Assembly: GCF_023343835.1 (NCBI RefSeq)
Contig: NC_064439.1
Location: 32,376,508 to 32,440,507 of the forward strand
Length of the DNA stretch: 64,000 nt
Reading direction: 5' to 3'
Origin: Lagopus muta
Lineage: Eukaryota; Chordata; Aves; Galliformes; Phasianidae
Position 1 is the stretch's first letter. The number at the start of each line of letters is the position of its first letter. Below, piece by piece: positions 1-12,820 of this stretch. The notes below the pieces were generated by a model. It worked only from the letters and a program-made list of their open reading frames with translations, made no database searches and was not told the origin of the DNA. The translations under genes were made by a program, and so were the position numbers.

Positions 1-820
1 TGTGAACACTTACATTTACAAATTTAAGTTTATAATACACCTAATAAGTAATACACCTGTATTTTGCCAGAAGCAGTGAACAGTTAAGGTAATACGTAGG
101 CAAATATACTACTGTATGCATCACACAGTCAAGAGTTCCTCAAAAGCCTGTTACTGAAAGATAATTTGTAAAAACCCAAGCAAATAAAAATATAAGACCA
201 CTTTGTACCTTTTTAGTGAATTGTGTGTGTGCAAGATTGCATCAAAACTAAAAGCAAATAACCATAGAGCAAGTATTTACCAGCATAGATTTTTATTTCT
301 TCTCAAAATAATGGGGTTTAGGTTTATATTACTGCAGTAGTTGCCTAAAGCAAATGCACACTTGGTTAGAACTTCTGGAAAGTGCTGTTTTTGAGCTCTG
401 AAAATGTGTGACAGAAAACGTGTGACAGAATACAAGAAAATATAAAACTGGGTTAGCAAAATACAGTAAGAGTTTTACAGCAGAGACACGCATACCATGT
501 TATTTTAACTAAGTCTACCAGGCAAACATGCTGTAACAGCTCTCCACTTAGTAACATGTGCCTATAAACTTAATCTGCAACCTGAACCCCAGGTAAAATT
601 CACTACATATCAATCCAAAGCTAGTAGGTCCAAGGAAAAAATAATAAAATCCATCTCAAGCTGTGTTTCTTCATTGAAAAAGAAATCTTCCCTTTTTCCA
701 TACAGTATTCACTTTCAATTTTGATAGATCACTATATATCATTAAATCACTATATAACTTTACTCTTCAAGATTCACCTAAGTTTGCGGTTGTAACGTAA
801 ATTATTTTATATGCAATTAA
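1..820. other. Downstream flank of HIBADH, no gene seen
   Basis: AT-rich sequence without recognisable exons or interspersed repeats. The only open frame, about 60 codons at 277-459 on the minus strand, has no recognisable motif. The segment may include extended 3' UTR if a distal poly(A) site is used. Confidence 0.5.
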
Positions 821-824
821 GTGT

Positions 825-1111
825 TTAATAAAAAAAAATATTCATTTATTTATTGCATCCAGTGAAAAAACTTTTGATGGTTCTTATAAAACGAAATCAC
901 TGTCTGGCTGGTTGCCAAACAACCCCTTCCTCTGGCTCACTCTTTCAAGAACTGATGAAGTCCCAGAGTTTGCTGTGATTTAGACAACCAAAGATTATTA
1001 GTCTGTATGAGATCAGAATGCACAGTATTTCATTAAACCCATATATTTCTCAAATGAGCTGTAAGGATAAAAAAATGTGGTTTACTATTGTGTCCATTGC
1101 CAAAGGACAGC
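825..1111 (-). other. HIBADH: HIBADH 3' UTR (inferred extent)
   Basis: This is the transcript region between the TGA stop and the first strong poly(A) signal on the minus strand. It is non-coding on that strand and AT-rich. The lower boundary is inferred from the poly(A) signal at 845-854, allowing a cleavage site 10-30 bases beyond it. A longer UTR ending near another AATAAA-like site around 290-297 (minus strand) cannot be excluded. Confidence 0.6.
845..854 (-). terminator. Tandem poly(A) signal AATAAATAAA
   Basis: Read on the minus strand, two overlapping AATAAA hexamers lie about 260 bases beyond the HIBADH stop codon. They are followed by a T-rich stretch (the A-run near 831-839 on the plus strand), which suits the downstream U-rich element of a cleavage site. 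Position and flanking bases support use as the HIBADH 3' end; it has not been confirmed by transcripts. Confidence 0.6.
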
Positions 1112-1270
1112 TCACAAGCTTTCCTCCTCACGTAAAAACTGGAACACAGCTGAGAAGTCTTTCAGGGCATAGCCTTTTGCACACATCATCCTGTAGATCT
1201 GATGTGCCTGGGATCCCAAAGGAACTGGAGTCTTTGTGTTGGTGGCAGAAATCTGGGCCAGACCAAGATC
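1112..1270 (-). CDS. HIBADH: HIBADH terminal coding exon (3-hydroxyisobutyrate dehydrogenase C-terminus)
   Basis: On the minus strand this exon gives 52 codons and a TGA stop (stop triplet at 1112-1114). It opens DLGLAQ and ends FLREEESL. The middle contains LGSQAHQIYRMMCAKGY and KDFSAVFQF, the C-terminal helical region of vertebrate HIBADH; the human protein ends in a near-identical EEETF tail. HIBADH is a mitochondrial matrix enzyme that oxidises 3-hydroxyisobutyrate to methylmalonate semialdehyde with NAD+ in valine breakdown. The exon begins just after a textbook acceptor: on the minus strand a long pyrimidine tract (about 1271-1303) precedes CAG at 1271-1273. The phase-0 junction joins LMAK of the preceding exon to DLGLAQ, recreating the conserved KDLGLA motif. 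The C-terminal domain makes the dimer interface and closes the active site in this family. Length and reading frame are intact. Identity is seen by direct protein comparison from memory; exact species is inferred. Confidence 0.97.
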   Translation of the reverse strand, partial: DLGLAQISATNTKTPVPLGSQAHQIYRMMCAKGYALKDFSAVFQFLREEESL

Positions 1271-3464
1271 CTGAGAAGAAGGAGAGAGAGAAAGAAGGGC
1301 AGGAAAACAGTCAACAAAAAAATGACAAGATTATCAATAGCCATGTATGTACAATATGTTAAATGACTTTCATTGTTAAGAGAAGTCTACTGTATAAGAT
1401 TTAAGTCCTGGAAGAAAGAAGTCTTTGTTTAGTTTTTAATTTTGAAAACAATAACTCAATGTTATTCAACAGGAAAACAAAACAAAACCCAACCCAAAAA
1501 CCCAGCTCACACACAGCTCTACAAGGAAGACAACTTCCTTCAGGACAGAGGGAATTTTCTTGATCACTATGCAACCTGATAGCAAGGCTCAGACTTTTTT
1601 TTCCTCCACTTTACTACACTATCTCCAAAACTAAAATTCTTCTGGATATTCACTTAACTATTTCACATACGTTTCATACTGGTTGAGTGAGACATTTTTT
1701 TTTGCTAAAAACAGGTTAAAAACAAAGCTGGAGGTATTTGAACAGCAACAAAATTGAAGCCTCTCATTTTACCTACATTTACTGTAATGTGACCATGCAA
1801 TTAATGAAAGAATGATGAAGGGAAATAGAGACTAATTCGATTGCATTTTTAAACACTAAGTTTGGGGCAAAAAATGAGGTTGTCAAGAAGAATAATTTGA
1901 AATCGTATCCTCCCAGAGCATTTGGTCAACTATATCTACAATCCAAAATAAACAGGAGAAAAATGAAAGGCAAGTACCAGCACAATGACTAACTAAAGTT
2001 AGAAAAAAATCAGCTTCATGCTGGACAGAAATGACAAGTCAGATTGGAGGATGTCTTGAATTTTAAAGCTGAATCAGACATGAAGCTTACTGACGAAAGA
2101 ATAGCTAACAAAGGCCTGGATACAGAAACAGATCTCTTTCTAAGTACGACAGTAATGCCTGCTCTCAAGGTTACCTTTATAAGGTATTGCAAGAGGATGG
2201 AACTTAATTATGAGATCCATATTTTAAGAAAGCTGCAGAATACTTCTCCAGAGTTACTAGTGTGTGACTACATTTGCTGTCCATCCAAGACTGCAATGGC
2301 TCATAGAATTTGCACCTTTACTGGGTTTAATTTAAAAATATATCCATATTTATGACAAATAAGAAGAACTGAGAGACTGTAGTAGTGCTGAGAGCACTTT
2401 TGGCTTCTCAAGAATGACTTACAAGACAGGTCTTTACTTTCTGTGCGTCTGTATTTGAATTAGCACAAGGAAATTCAAGATCTTACTCTATTCTCTAAAT
2501 GTCACTTCGATCTGTAAATCGGCCCTATAAAGGTCATTCTGATACAAATCAGAATTATAGTTACTCTTCCTATTACCCTTGAATGACTTCAAGATCTAGG
2601 AAAATGGGAAAAACATACGTATCAGATGCCACAGGATTCAGATAAGATTCCTCATTTGCATCACTGCAGATCATTCCTTTTTGCCTAGCAATGACTGATG
2701 ACTTAAGTCTAAGAATAGTGACTTTAGCCTAATTTACAGTAAGATATTCCATGATGTAATCCTGATCTTGTCCAGCCCCTCTTTGTGAAATGTTGCCATA
2801 CTGTCCACTTCATTCAAAAAATCTTAAATCACTTCATGTGATAGTAGAACAGCAAAATCATCCTGCTCCAAACTAATGAAGGTCCTTAGTTTCAGTAGCA
2901 GTGGTTTATTTCTCTCTGAAGGGGCTTGCACAAAAACAGTCCCTGAAAATTCTGAACAGACTGCTAGCACAAGGACAATTTTATAAAGCAGGTCCGTTTG
3001 CTTTTACAATGAAATCTGGGCTCCAAGATGGCTGAAATATTAGATAGCATCTCTGCGCTTAGTTGAACTAGGACTCCTGACTCCAAAGTCAGGAAGGTCC
3101 TAGGGGTTTCTGATTGTTTGTGTTTAAAATTTCGTTTTGATAATGGGAACTTTGAAGGAATAAAAACACAAATTGTATATAAAGTATATCTTTAGCTTTA
3201 GGTTGTAAAAGATCTTTTCTCTCAAAGCTGGAGATTCCTTGAGTGAAATAGCAGAAAACAACTCTAAAGGAAATTTGTCTTTTGCTGACCTTTCTGAAGA
3301 AGTGAAAATCAGAGCATAATTTACGGGTCCTCTCATACCCTACGAAGTTGATAAAATCTTGCAGATGTCTTACTGTACCAACTATTTTGCTCACTTTTTC
3401 TCAGGTTGGAAAAGGGAAACAGATTCTCTTTCAGGAGACAGTTGCAAACCTATTTTAAAAAAGT

Positions 3465-3490
3465 AAACAACAACAACAACAACAACAAAA
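3465..3490. repeat. (AAC)n microsatellite
   Basis: About eight near-perfect AAC units in the last HIBADH intron, ending in a short A-run. Confidence 0.9.
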
Positions 3491-4869
3491 CGATCCATAA
3501 AAAATGGTCACAGTAGAAATGTGTGGTTCCTTAGACTTATTTTGGAGCTGATGTAAATGAAACTTTGTCATTTGAGATATAGCACAATCAGTCAAGAATA
3601 CTATGATATAAATCTTGCTTTTCTCAGGATTCAAGGACAACATTTACTCAGTAACCATGCTGCGAATATAGTTGGCTTTTGCTTGTTGTAAGTGGCAAAA
3701 GCATGCTTTGTACTTCCCAGACAAGAGTTCCCAACTCAACTTATATACTACATGATCTATCACATACCAGGATGAAAGGGATCATAGAAGTCCTCTGACA
3801 ACTAAGGAGCAGTGCCTTAAAACTGGTCACTACTTCACCATGTAACATCACAAACGTGATCAGCTTTCTCTTGGCTCCTTACTCATTCAAGTAATTTTCT
3901 ATCAACACTGAACAGGCAAGAGAGGAATTTATTGTCTTTCCCTCCTACTGAAGCAGCCTATAGGCTGTCTAGAAGACAAGACGGGCAGGTGAGGCATCAG
4001 AAAAAGTGAAGAGCAATTAAAAATATCTGAGAAACAATCCTCTTATGTGTTGATAATACTTTAAACAAAAGCTGACAGTTTCAACAAACAAGCACAGGCC
4101 AAGCTGCTGTTCCTCCAACTAAGATCTTAGACAAAGGTCCCTCTTAGAAGCAGAACAAAAGGGAGAAAAAATTCACCATGGACACAGAAAGTTAAAAGGG
4201 AGGGGAATACGTCCCATCCTATTTATATTATGAGGTTAATCAAGACAAGAGTAACAGTTAAGAACCAGAAGAACAGAGATTCCACCGTGAAACAATGCAC
4301 AACAGGCAGAAGGGATTTTGAAAGCTGCACGTGATAGAAACAAGAGCTTTGAGACACTGCCAGGATCAGGTTGCTTATCTCCAATCAATAACCCTGGCCA
4401 ACCTCAAATGCATAATATGAAGCATTTTATAAATCAGGAATTTTAATAATGTTTTCTTGTCTTCTATGTCCAATGACATGAACATGACATAAAAACTGCT
4501 GCTTTCCAGTATTTTAACACATCCCTCAAAGACATGAAAGCTGCTGGCTGTTGTTGCATAAACTTAGAATACTTCACACCAGCCATCAAGGGATGAGATC
4601 AGAGTTCTCTTCCAGGGCTGCTTTTGTAATTCACCTTAGGCAATCATTGTGTAAAAGCAGAAGTAGTTCAAAAGTCAGTGCCCTACAGTTCCTCCCTCCA
4701 ACTGCATCCTCATCAGCATGATGCACAGCCCTGACCTCCTTGCCTACTTTCCTCTGGCCTCCAAGGGCTTTGCTTTCCCGACCACAGAGTGAGTCAGGAC
4801 CATGCTTTTCCTCGAACAGCCAAGAGTGTGGCAGTAAGCGTACCCTCCTGGGATGGGATAGCTGTAAGT

Positions 4870-5480
4870 TACAACTTCTTCATGCTGAAAAGGACCTAAA
4901 ACCCAGATCTCTCACTTTGCAGACAAATAATTTAAATCACTGGGTTATTACTTCTAAGAAGGATTACATTTGCCACCACTGACAACAATTCAAGAGAGGT
5001 CACAGCACAGTGCAGGCACCTGTAGAAAATCAGTCTGCAGAGGCTGTGGGTTGAAGCCTGTCTGCATTATGCATTTCACATGACCTTAGGCATTCACAAC
5101 ACCTTAGGAACTGGCTCAGCAAGGAAGAGAATGCCAGAAGGCATTTGTGGTAGCACAGCATAAGGTATCTGGAAGAGATTAGGCCGAAGGTTTTAGATGC
5201 TTTTGCCATTATAGGCAACTAATTTGTTCAGCAGGGTTTTCCTGAACTTGAGCTGAGGCTCTTAAGTTCCAGAGCAGTCATGCAAGAGCCACCTAAAAAG
5301 CTTGCTGAGCACTTGCCATACACACAAGTCCATCGGGAGCTTAAGGACAACTGAGAACTGAGAAGTGCATATCATCTCATTGAGTGGCTCTGCAGCAGGA
5401 ATAGCTAGGAAGAGGCTGGAGATTAAAGGAAAGCCCACTGCACTACTTGTTAATTCAGAGCTACAGTAATAGGTTGAGAT
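4870..5480. repeat. Possible ancient amniote interspersed-repeat remnant
   Basis: Several degenerate phrases resemble old CR1/L3-like families of reptiles and birds: a segment around 4899-4955 (AAACCCAGATCTC followed by CACTGGGTTATTA), and one around 5205-5225 (GCCATTATAGGCAACTAATT). The sequence is heavily diverged, so boundaries and orientation are uncertain. No coding remnant can be read. Confidence 0.25.
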
Positions 5481-5590
5481 GTCCTCTGTCGACGCCCACA
5501 CATTTCCTTGTAATCATAAATTTTCATTGAGAATGCTTGCTAGAAGCCCAGAGAGAAGCAACTATACCTTTACATGTAAGTATTCTGTAC

Positions 5591-5747
5591 CTTAGCCATG
5601 AGCGTTGTTCCAAAGCCTCCTTGATAATTATTAGCAGATGGTACTCCTTCCATCACTCCAGGAACAGGGTTGTACGTATCGCTTGACCAACAGCGACCCG
5701 AGCTCATATTTAGAATTTTGGCCAGCAGCTTTGGGTCAAGCCCTAAT
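5591..5747 (-). CDS. HIBADH: HIBADH internal exon, third C-terminal-domain exon
   Basis: The minus-strand translation is 52 codons, starting [20 protein letters not shown] and ending [10 protein letters not shown], with the very conserved YNPVPGV and NNYQGGF segments between. It matches human HIBADH around residues 233-284, with only conservative changes visible (for example VMEGVPS for VMDGVPS). The exon is 157 bp. Its first base completes an AGA arginine codon with the AG left by the upstream exon (a phase-2 intron). The acceptor CAG is at 5748-5750 and the donor GT at 5589-5590. In the family this all-helical domain packs against the substrate pocket and carries dimer contacts. The terminal Lys begins the conserved KDLGLA stretch that continues in the last exon. 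No frameshift or stop is present. An overlapping open frame on this strand runs past both splice sites and should not be taken as the exon boundary. Confidence 0.98.
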
Positions 5748-7156
5748 CTGTCAAAGGTCAAGGAAGAGAACTGTTAATGTCAAAATGCGCAAGACATGGG
5801 TGACTTGTTTTATATTTTAGGACTCTGCCATCATTTCTCTCCCTTTACTACAAGCCATGAAAAATGACACAGTATTGATATTGGGGGTAGCAGAGCTGTA
5901 TTTTAGATTAAAGACCATCAATCCACCATTTAAGCAGTAGGTTTTCAGAGCTTTTTTCCTTCGTACTAAGCAAAGTGCCTTCAATCTAGCAATCAAGCAA
6001 TTCCGAAAGCGCAAGCAAAATAAAGGCCTTCTCAGAAGTGCAGCTCCCTTCTAATTGTTACAAGGCATTCTGTTCTGCCAGTGACTACATCACATGCCTC
6101 TTTTTGTAACAAAATTGTACTATCTAGAGCTGAACAAAGCAAATAATTGAGAAGCAAGTACCAAACCTGATACATTTCTAAAAATATATATATTACTATT
6201 GTATACATCTGCATTTTGCTTCGCTATTACTTGATCTTCATTACATACTCTAGCTTATGAGGCAAGTCCGCCTCTTACTGTGACATATGCAATCTATTCA
6301 CAAACATACATCATAGTTCTGGGTCAACTGTTGATAAGGTTACTGATCCTGGTAAAACAAAGCTTGTTCAAGTATAAAATTTGTTCTAGAATGGTTCCAT
6401 TTGTTTGAAAACAGAGCTGATGGCATAAACTGCTGCTCAGTGTAGACTGAAAGTATATTAATATTTTAGAAAATTAACTGTTTTATGAATTTGTATTAAT
6501 GCTGATATCAAGTTGCTAATATAAATTTTACTCTAATTACTTTTATACCAACGCTAATCTGATCCTGTAGAAATGGTCAGTTACAGCTGTACAAGAAAGA
6601 AATCAAGGTAATTATTTCCAGTAGCAATCAAAGATGAGAAAAGCACATTTTAAAATGAATATATCAACCCCCCTTTGCCAGGGACAAGAAAACAGGATAA
6701 AAATAAAAAAAACTTTCCCACAAAATTCCAGGGGAGCTTTACCCTTTATACAAGTCCTTACATTAGCTTTTACCACAGACTTTTTGCAGATCTCCATAGC
6801 CATTGGAATCCTAACATCCCTCCCAGGCTCTGCAGCTCTCTAGGTTTTAATTTTTAGGTGATTAAATCTCATTATCAGTGGAATAGTTCCTAAATTTATC
6901 TATCTATTCCAATAGGATTTTAGGATTTGAAAAACAATGTCTCAGGCAGCAATCTCTACAATATGCTTCCTGTTCTCACAACAGCACAAGACTCTGTTTT
7001 CCTAATGCAAAGCAAGATCACTTTCTGTACTGCAAAGATACCTTTGTAGCATCACTGCTGTACAGCCTTATTTATGACTTGCTGCACCAGCCCCTGGGGC
7101 TGGGCTTTATCCTCCTCCCCATTTACTGAAGTCCTCTGAAAGCTTTCAATTGCCAC

Positions 7157-7163
<7 letters not shown>

Positions 7164-7189
<26 letters not shown>
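7164..7189. repeat. Poly-A run, 26 bases
   Basis: Uninterrupted A homopolymer. Upstream sequence shows no recognisable retroposed gene or SINE, so a retrocopy tail is not supported. Confidence 0.9.
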
Positions 7190-7190
<1 letters not shown>

Positions 7191-9679
7191 TATTTTCCAG
7201 CACCAATATGTCCTCACAGTGTTTTAATTGTACTTTTATCCTGTATAGCGTATCAAAATCTTCGTCAACAACCTCTCAAAATAAAGGCTTTAATTGTTGT
7301 CATCAAAAATACCAAAACCAAATGCAACCGAACCGAATCAACCAACCAAAAAACCCCAGATGCACTGGGAGCACACAATGCCTGAGCTTTCAAGCACAAA
7401 GCAGCTGCTTTTTGGCCAAAAGAAATCTTTTGGTTTGTTTGTTTCCTTATCATTCTTACACCCAGATCAGTATTTTTAGCCGCGCAGTGCCTGCATGCAG
7501 TGATCTGTAATTACAGCTACAAGTACACGGCAAGGCAGAGAACCTATTATTTCCAAATGCATACAACCCTTCCCAAAAATGCTCTCCTCACAGTGTACCA
7601 ACTACCTCTCTGTGAAAATACATTTTAAAAGATAACTGTGTGTCAGGCAGATATGTAAAATACCACCTACATTACATCTGGCACATTTTTGCTCCAGCAA
7701 AGGAAAAAGGCAGACAGCATCAGTTTAAATCCCTGCTCCTTCAAACTCCGCTGATCTTAAAACATCATGCAGATTCTCTGCAGGAGACCTGAACCTATTT
7801 TTTTTTCTCCTTTGCAGCAAGTGTATCATTAATAAGAGCAAGTTAGAAGTGCTTTGCATTTCATCTTTCTAAGGATTCATCCAGTGGTGCATATATAACT
7901 GACAGTTAAAATTAGACATATTAAAATCAGTTACTGAAGAAGTCCTCTGTCTTCCACTGTGCCCAAGGCTTGTAATGGTCTGAAACTAGCTAGAATATAC
8001 AGTAATTGTCATTCAGTGAGAGTCTATCCTAGAAAGTCATGCTTCAGTGGAGAAGACTGAGTTTCCATTTGAAATCAACAAATTAATCCGAGACAGGTAT
8101 CTGAAAGGGCAAGTTTAATAGGAAGCAGCTACTGGGCTCTCAACCATGATAAAATGTTATTGCTGTTTCCCTGTAAATTGGCTGGGAACATATGATACTC
8201 TCTGCATAAGAGCTCCATTGCTGCTCAGGAGATATACTGCTCAAGCTATCAAAATGATGACAGTCTGCCAGTCCCCATAACAACTTGCCATTGGATGTTG
8301 CAAGAGCTTGTTCATGTGCATGTGAATTTACAATTACCAAAATATTCCTCTCCCTTATAAGCATAAAAGAAGTCTACGTATTAACTGTACTTCTAATAGA
8401 GCACCAAAACAATTCACTGCCTCAAATTACAGCTTCTTCAGTAACATTCCTCATGAAACAAACAGCAGAAACTAAGCAATGAGCACACAAGCAACAACAA
8501 AAAATGCTTCAAGTAGGATCCCTTTAGGCCACTGCTCAATATTTAAGATTTACCGAGCTTTGGCAAAATAACATACTGCATTTTTCACACATACCTCCAG
8601 GAGTTCAGTCTGGAACAGAGAGAGAAACTCACAAGACATTTCACAGAAAAGAAAAAAATATATGCCCTCATATTATGGTGTATATGTCTCATTTTATGGT
8701 GTAACGACTGTAGTAGCTGAACTGTTGATTCACATCTCAAGGTGCTTGGGAGAATTACCGTATGAAGTTGCAAAATATTCAAATGGAACCTTACGACCTT
8801 CCTACCACAGCTAAAAATGATTGTGCTACCGGTGTTTTAAACAAAGTAAGTGCTCTGAAGCATCATTAGTAACCTTCAGGGGACTTAGATAAAGACAGCA
8901 GAGACAGAGTTCTCAGAGGAATTCAGTTTTAAGGCCTTCTTCCCAAAATTTGTGATGGAAATGCGCTCAGGGCTACATGCCTCAGGCTGGTGCACAGGCC
9001 TCTCTTATGCTGCTGACTCCCAGTCCTGCTCATCTACAGCCCAAGGATGCTCACTAAAACCAGATCTGGAGGCTTGGCAACACATGGCAAAGTTCTTTCA
9101 CCATCTTTGCACTTTAAAGATCTAAAAAAGCAAGGAAGCACAAACTAATATACAGTAAAACTGCTAAGGAAACAGCAGTATTTTTGACACAAATCTGGGT
9201 ACCAGAGTAGTTCCTTCTAGGGGAGACAACTTCCTCTGCTGTTAGAAGCACAACGGTGATGCTGCAGTGCCAAGGACCACTTACTGCTGTCATGGTCCTT
9301 CATATCCCAACCCCATTAAACTACCTTGTACTATCTTGTGTCAGCAGAGAAGCCCTTCCCTGAGCCTCTGCAGGGACCAAGCACTGCTTGATGAGCAGCA
9401 GCTTCCATCTGACCCAAACACAAACTCGTTATCATCAATAACTCATTTCCAAGCCTTACTTTGCTAGTATGAGACATTGCCACAGTGGAACTCAGAACTC
9501 AGTAAGCTACTGACATTCAGATGAGAAAAAGAAAAAAAGAGTGAGAAAAGTAGTCTCTGACTGTGGATAGTTTCAACTAATGATTTTATTTCTTACTTGT
9601 GAAGCTTACACATATTCTGTGCATTGATTTGACACAGTAATTCACTTTGGCATTTTGAGATATGCACATTACTGAATGT

Positions 9680-9819
9680 GTTTAAAAACAGTTTGGATGT
9701 GGTGCTCAGGGACATGATTTAGGAGTTGTTTGTTAGAGTTAAGGTGGTATGGTTAGGTTGTGGTTGGACTTGATGATCTTGAGGGTCTTTTCCAACCTGA
9801 GCAGTTCTGTGATTCTATC
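9680..9819 (+). mobile_element. CR1 LINE 3'-end fragment
   Basis: The stretch contains the CR1 3' UTR phrases GGATGTGGTGCTCAGGGACA, GGTTGGACTTGATGATCTTG and TTTTCCAACCTGAGCAGTTC, and ends in TGTGATTCTAT, the typical CR1 tail. It is a 5'-truncated insertion of about 140 bp, antisense to HIBADH, with no coding capacity. Confidence 0.92.
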
Positions 9820-12743
9820 ATCCATAAAAACATGTAATAAAATCTACTTATGTGAAATTTTTCTACTGAGGAGTGTCACTACTATGCTAGAAAATCAGTA
9901 ATACAAACGAAAATGTAAATTCATTTCCAGAATGTCTGCCACAGCTTCAAAACTTTTAATGGCAACATTCATAAAGCATGAAGTTAGTGGAAAAGTAAAA
10001 AAGGTATTTCAATGGTCAGACCTCAGACTGAATTTTTTTTTAAATATTACTTATGGAATCCAAATCCAATAACTTCCAATGAAAGTGGACATCTACATTA
10101 GTAAAGGAAGATGATATTGAGTAAAGTCTAACGGTAAGCAAATATATATAAAAAAAGCAATTATGTAGAAATATCACCTTTTTTTTCTGGGAGCTCATGG
10201 GGATTTTTTGTTCATTAATGCCAATTTTCCTTCCTCTGGACAATATTCTATCTGCTACTTATACTGAAGTATGGAAAAATTCTGTAATTTCAAATATAAA
10301 TAAAACAATAACAGATGTAATTTAAAAATCTGAAATGAATGAAGTGAAAATTGAGGCCACACGGTTAATGAAAACAATAGAGAAGTGGTTTATTAATAGT
10401 ATAATGCCATGCTGTTTTGAAGAAAGAATATATTGATTTCTGGAAGGTACTATAATATGACTTTCTAGTGACATCTAGTTCAGTCAGTAATATTTTGAAT
10501 AACTGATCATCCAAAGTCCTTAAAACTCAGGACTAGAATACAGCAAATATACATGATGCATGACACAGTGATTTTATATTCTATCTAGAAGTTAAAAATA
10601 CATATGAGCTCCACTGTTTCTGCTCTGAGGGTATTTTTGGGTTTCCGGAGTCCTTCGCTAGGTCGAGTCAGATTTTATCAGTTCATCTTCCAACTCTCCC
10701 CAGGTAGTCAAACCATTTCTCACTAGTTAGTCAACCCACCCTTAAAGCGTTATACTTTAAAACAAACAAACACAAACAACTAACCCATCTAATAAAAATT
10801 GAAAACTTTTAACAATTAGAAAACTGTGACTTGCATGTTAGAAATCTGTATGCACCAAGAGTGGAAAGCTCTAATTCTACTTGTACACAAAAGTCATCTC
10901 CAGGATTTAATCCACGGCACATTAAAATCAGTGCAAGGGTCCTGAATTGCTTTACGTTACTGCCTACGTCTTAATCTCATTTACTCCAAAACTGCATGAG
11001 GTGTCTGTGTTTCATATTATTAAGGTTACAATCAGCAGGTTTCTTCTACAATAACTACAGTTTCTTCTTGACTGCCAACACTGTAAGCAAGGAAGGTCAG
11101 TAAATCGTCACCTCGATAGTGGATTTTTGCTCACAAATACTGAACACAAATTCAGCCAAAATCTTCACTGGAAGCCAATAAAATGAAAAATGAAAATTCC
11201 AAAAATCTTACTACATGGCTGCAGGCATCCATTTGTTCTGTGCACAGATTACATGCCCAGAATACCTGTGTTTCAAACCTCTTGACTTTATTTTTAATTT
11301 TAAACATAGTAATTTCTAGAAATACAGACAAAAAAATTAATGAAAAATCAATTACATATGTTTTATTAAGTGAAACATGACTTAAACCAGAACATGATGA
11401 AAGCTTTACACCATACTGAATTACAACAGTTGTATACAATGCCACTGTTTTTATTATGGCTTAATACAGACGTGCCTCTGTATCTTACAGACTCTCAATT
11501 TTAAAATGTAAATGGTACAGGATATTGATAAACCAATTAGCACTGATGCAAAGCAAATTCCTCTTTTATCTCAATTACAACATGACAACTTAATAGGTCA
11601 AGATAGTCTAACATCTGAGACAAGGGCAATTCAATAAAACAACTGCATCTTGATATGGTAATTAAGAGGAAATGTGAATCCATTACACTGCCTTGTGTAT
11701 GTGCACACATGTAGGTGTTCTTTTTTATTTATTTAAGCATTTGATGCCCTCTTGTTGTTTTTGCAATGCAGCAAATCCACATGAGCACACGGTCCAAAGC
11801 CCAGTTGATAAGTATCTACGCTACCTATAGTTTTAGCAGACCAACTGGAAGGATGCAACCATGCGATGAATAATTGGTGAAGAACCCTTAAAAGATACAC
11901 AACTGGAAGATAATCTCTTCAAACATAGAACTGCATATAAATTTGCAAATGTTTTAGATCTGGCCAAGAGAATTTAGGAAGGTTCAAATACTGCGATACT
12001 GAAGCAGTACTTGCACTTACTGTATTTAAAAAATTTCAAACACAACAGGAAAAATAAATTGGTTACAAGTGGAGAGGAAAAATCATTTTGTTTCATATAA
12101 AGTATAATATACTGCTTCTTACAAGTCAAATGCATCACCTGCTAGAAATGAAATGGTAATTTTAGCATTGAAAAGAGCAGAGTGGAACATACTCCAGCTC
12201 TTTGACAAAGCATTAGTTTTGGAAATTAGGTCAAACCACAGTGATAAACTCTGACAGAAAGGTTATTTTTTTTTATGCACTGATCTTAATCTGATACATG
12301 CACTGCATAAGAACTTTTACTTTACAATATATTTTGGAAGATTTCACAAAGTTAAACAAAGCCAACATGAGCCACGTGAGAGAATAATATTCAGAATACA
12401 CTGCACATTAGCTTAGAATCTGAATACCTATCTCTATATTACCCCCTATGCATGTGGTGTATGACAAACATTATTGTATAGAGCACTATAACAGAATAAA
12501 GTCTTATCTTCAGATGCAGAACGTAACAACCTTTACAGTCAACACAAGAGAATATTCCTGTTCTGAGAGCCCTACCTTAGTTAAGTAACACCTTTAGCAT
12601 GCTAATGGCTTTTATAAGAGAATTTCTGGCAAAAGATTTTCTATGCCATCCAATTGTCACTGTCTTAGCAAAAGTCAACTGTAAAACACAAGACTGTTAA
12701 CACAGAGAAAACACTTTCAATCCAATACAAAAATCAAACTAAC

Positions 12744-12820
12744 CTGATTCCAAGATTCATAGTCTCAGCAGTTCCAATCATACTGATGGCCAAAAGCATG
12801 TTGTTACAAATCTTTGCAGC
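12744..12820 (-). CDS. HIBADH: HIBADH internal exon carrying the catalytic-lysine motif
   Basis: This 77-bp exon encodes 25 codons plus two bases: it starts AAKICNNMLLA and ends TAETMNLGI plus AG of a split arginine codon. It corresponds to about human residues 207-231. The lysine in AAKICNN is the family's conserved active-site lysine (the GxGxxxKxxxN motif of beta-hydroxyacid dehydrogenases), and the following Asn pair is the conserved substrate-side Asn region; both are visible here. The acceptor CAG is at 12821-12823 and the donor GT at 12742-12743. The upstream junction is phase 0 (GTGQ joined to AAK), so the catalytic motif is split across an intron only 798 bp long. Too short to stand out as an open frame; recognised by protein motif and splice sites. 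Confidence 0.97.

Larger units (their letters stand above)
1271..5590 (-). other. HIBADH: HIBADH last intron (4,320 bp)
   Basis: Bounded by a GT donor at 5589-5590 and a strong pyrimidine-rich AG acceptor ending at 1271 on the minus strand; phase 0. It holds an AAC microsatellite near 3465-3490 and a possible ancient repeat remnant at 4870-5480. The open frames inside (for example 2044-2355 plus and 3089-3394 minus) show no family resemblance and are treated as chance. Confidence 0.9.
5748..12743 (-). other. HIBADH: HIBADH intron (6,996 bp, phase 2)
   Basis: Lies between the 157-bp and 77-bp exons and splits an arginine codon. Contents are a 26-base A-run (7164-7189), a small perfect palindrome at 7087-7103, and a CR1 fragment at 9680-9819. 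The rest is ordinary AT-rich intronic sequence in which I see no exon or RNA gene. Confidence 0.9.

Noticed and set aside
1018..1362. 114-codon plus-strand frame
   Set aside because: It is the antisense shadow of the HIBADH terminal exon.
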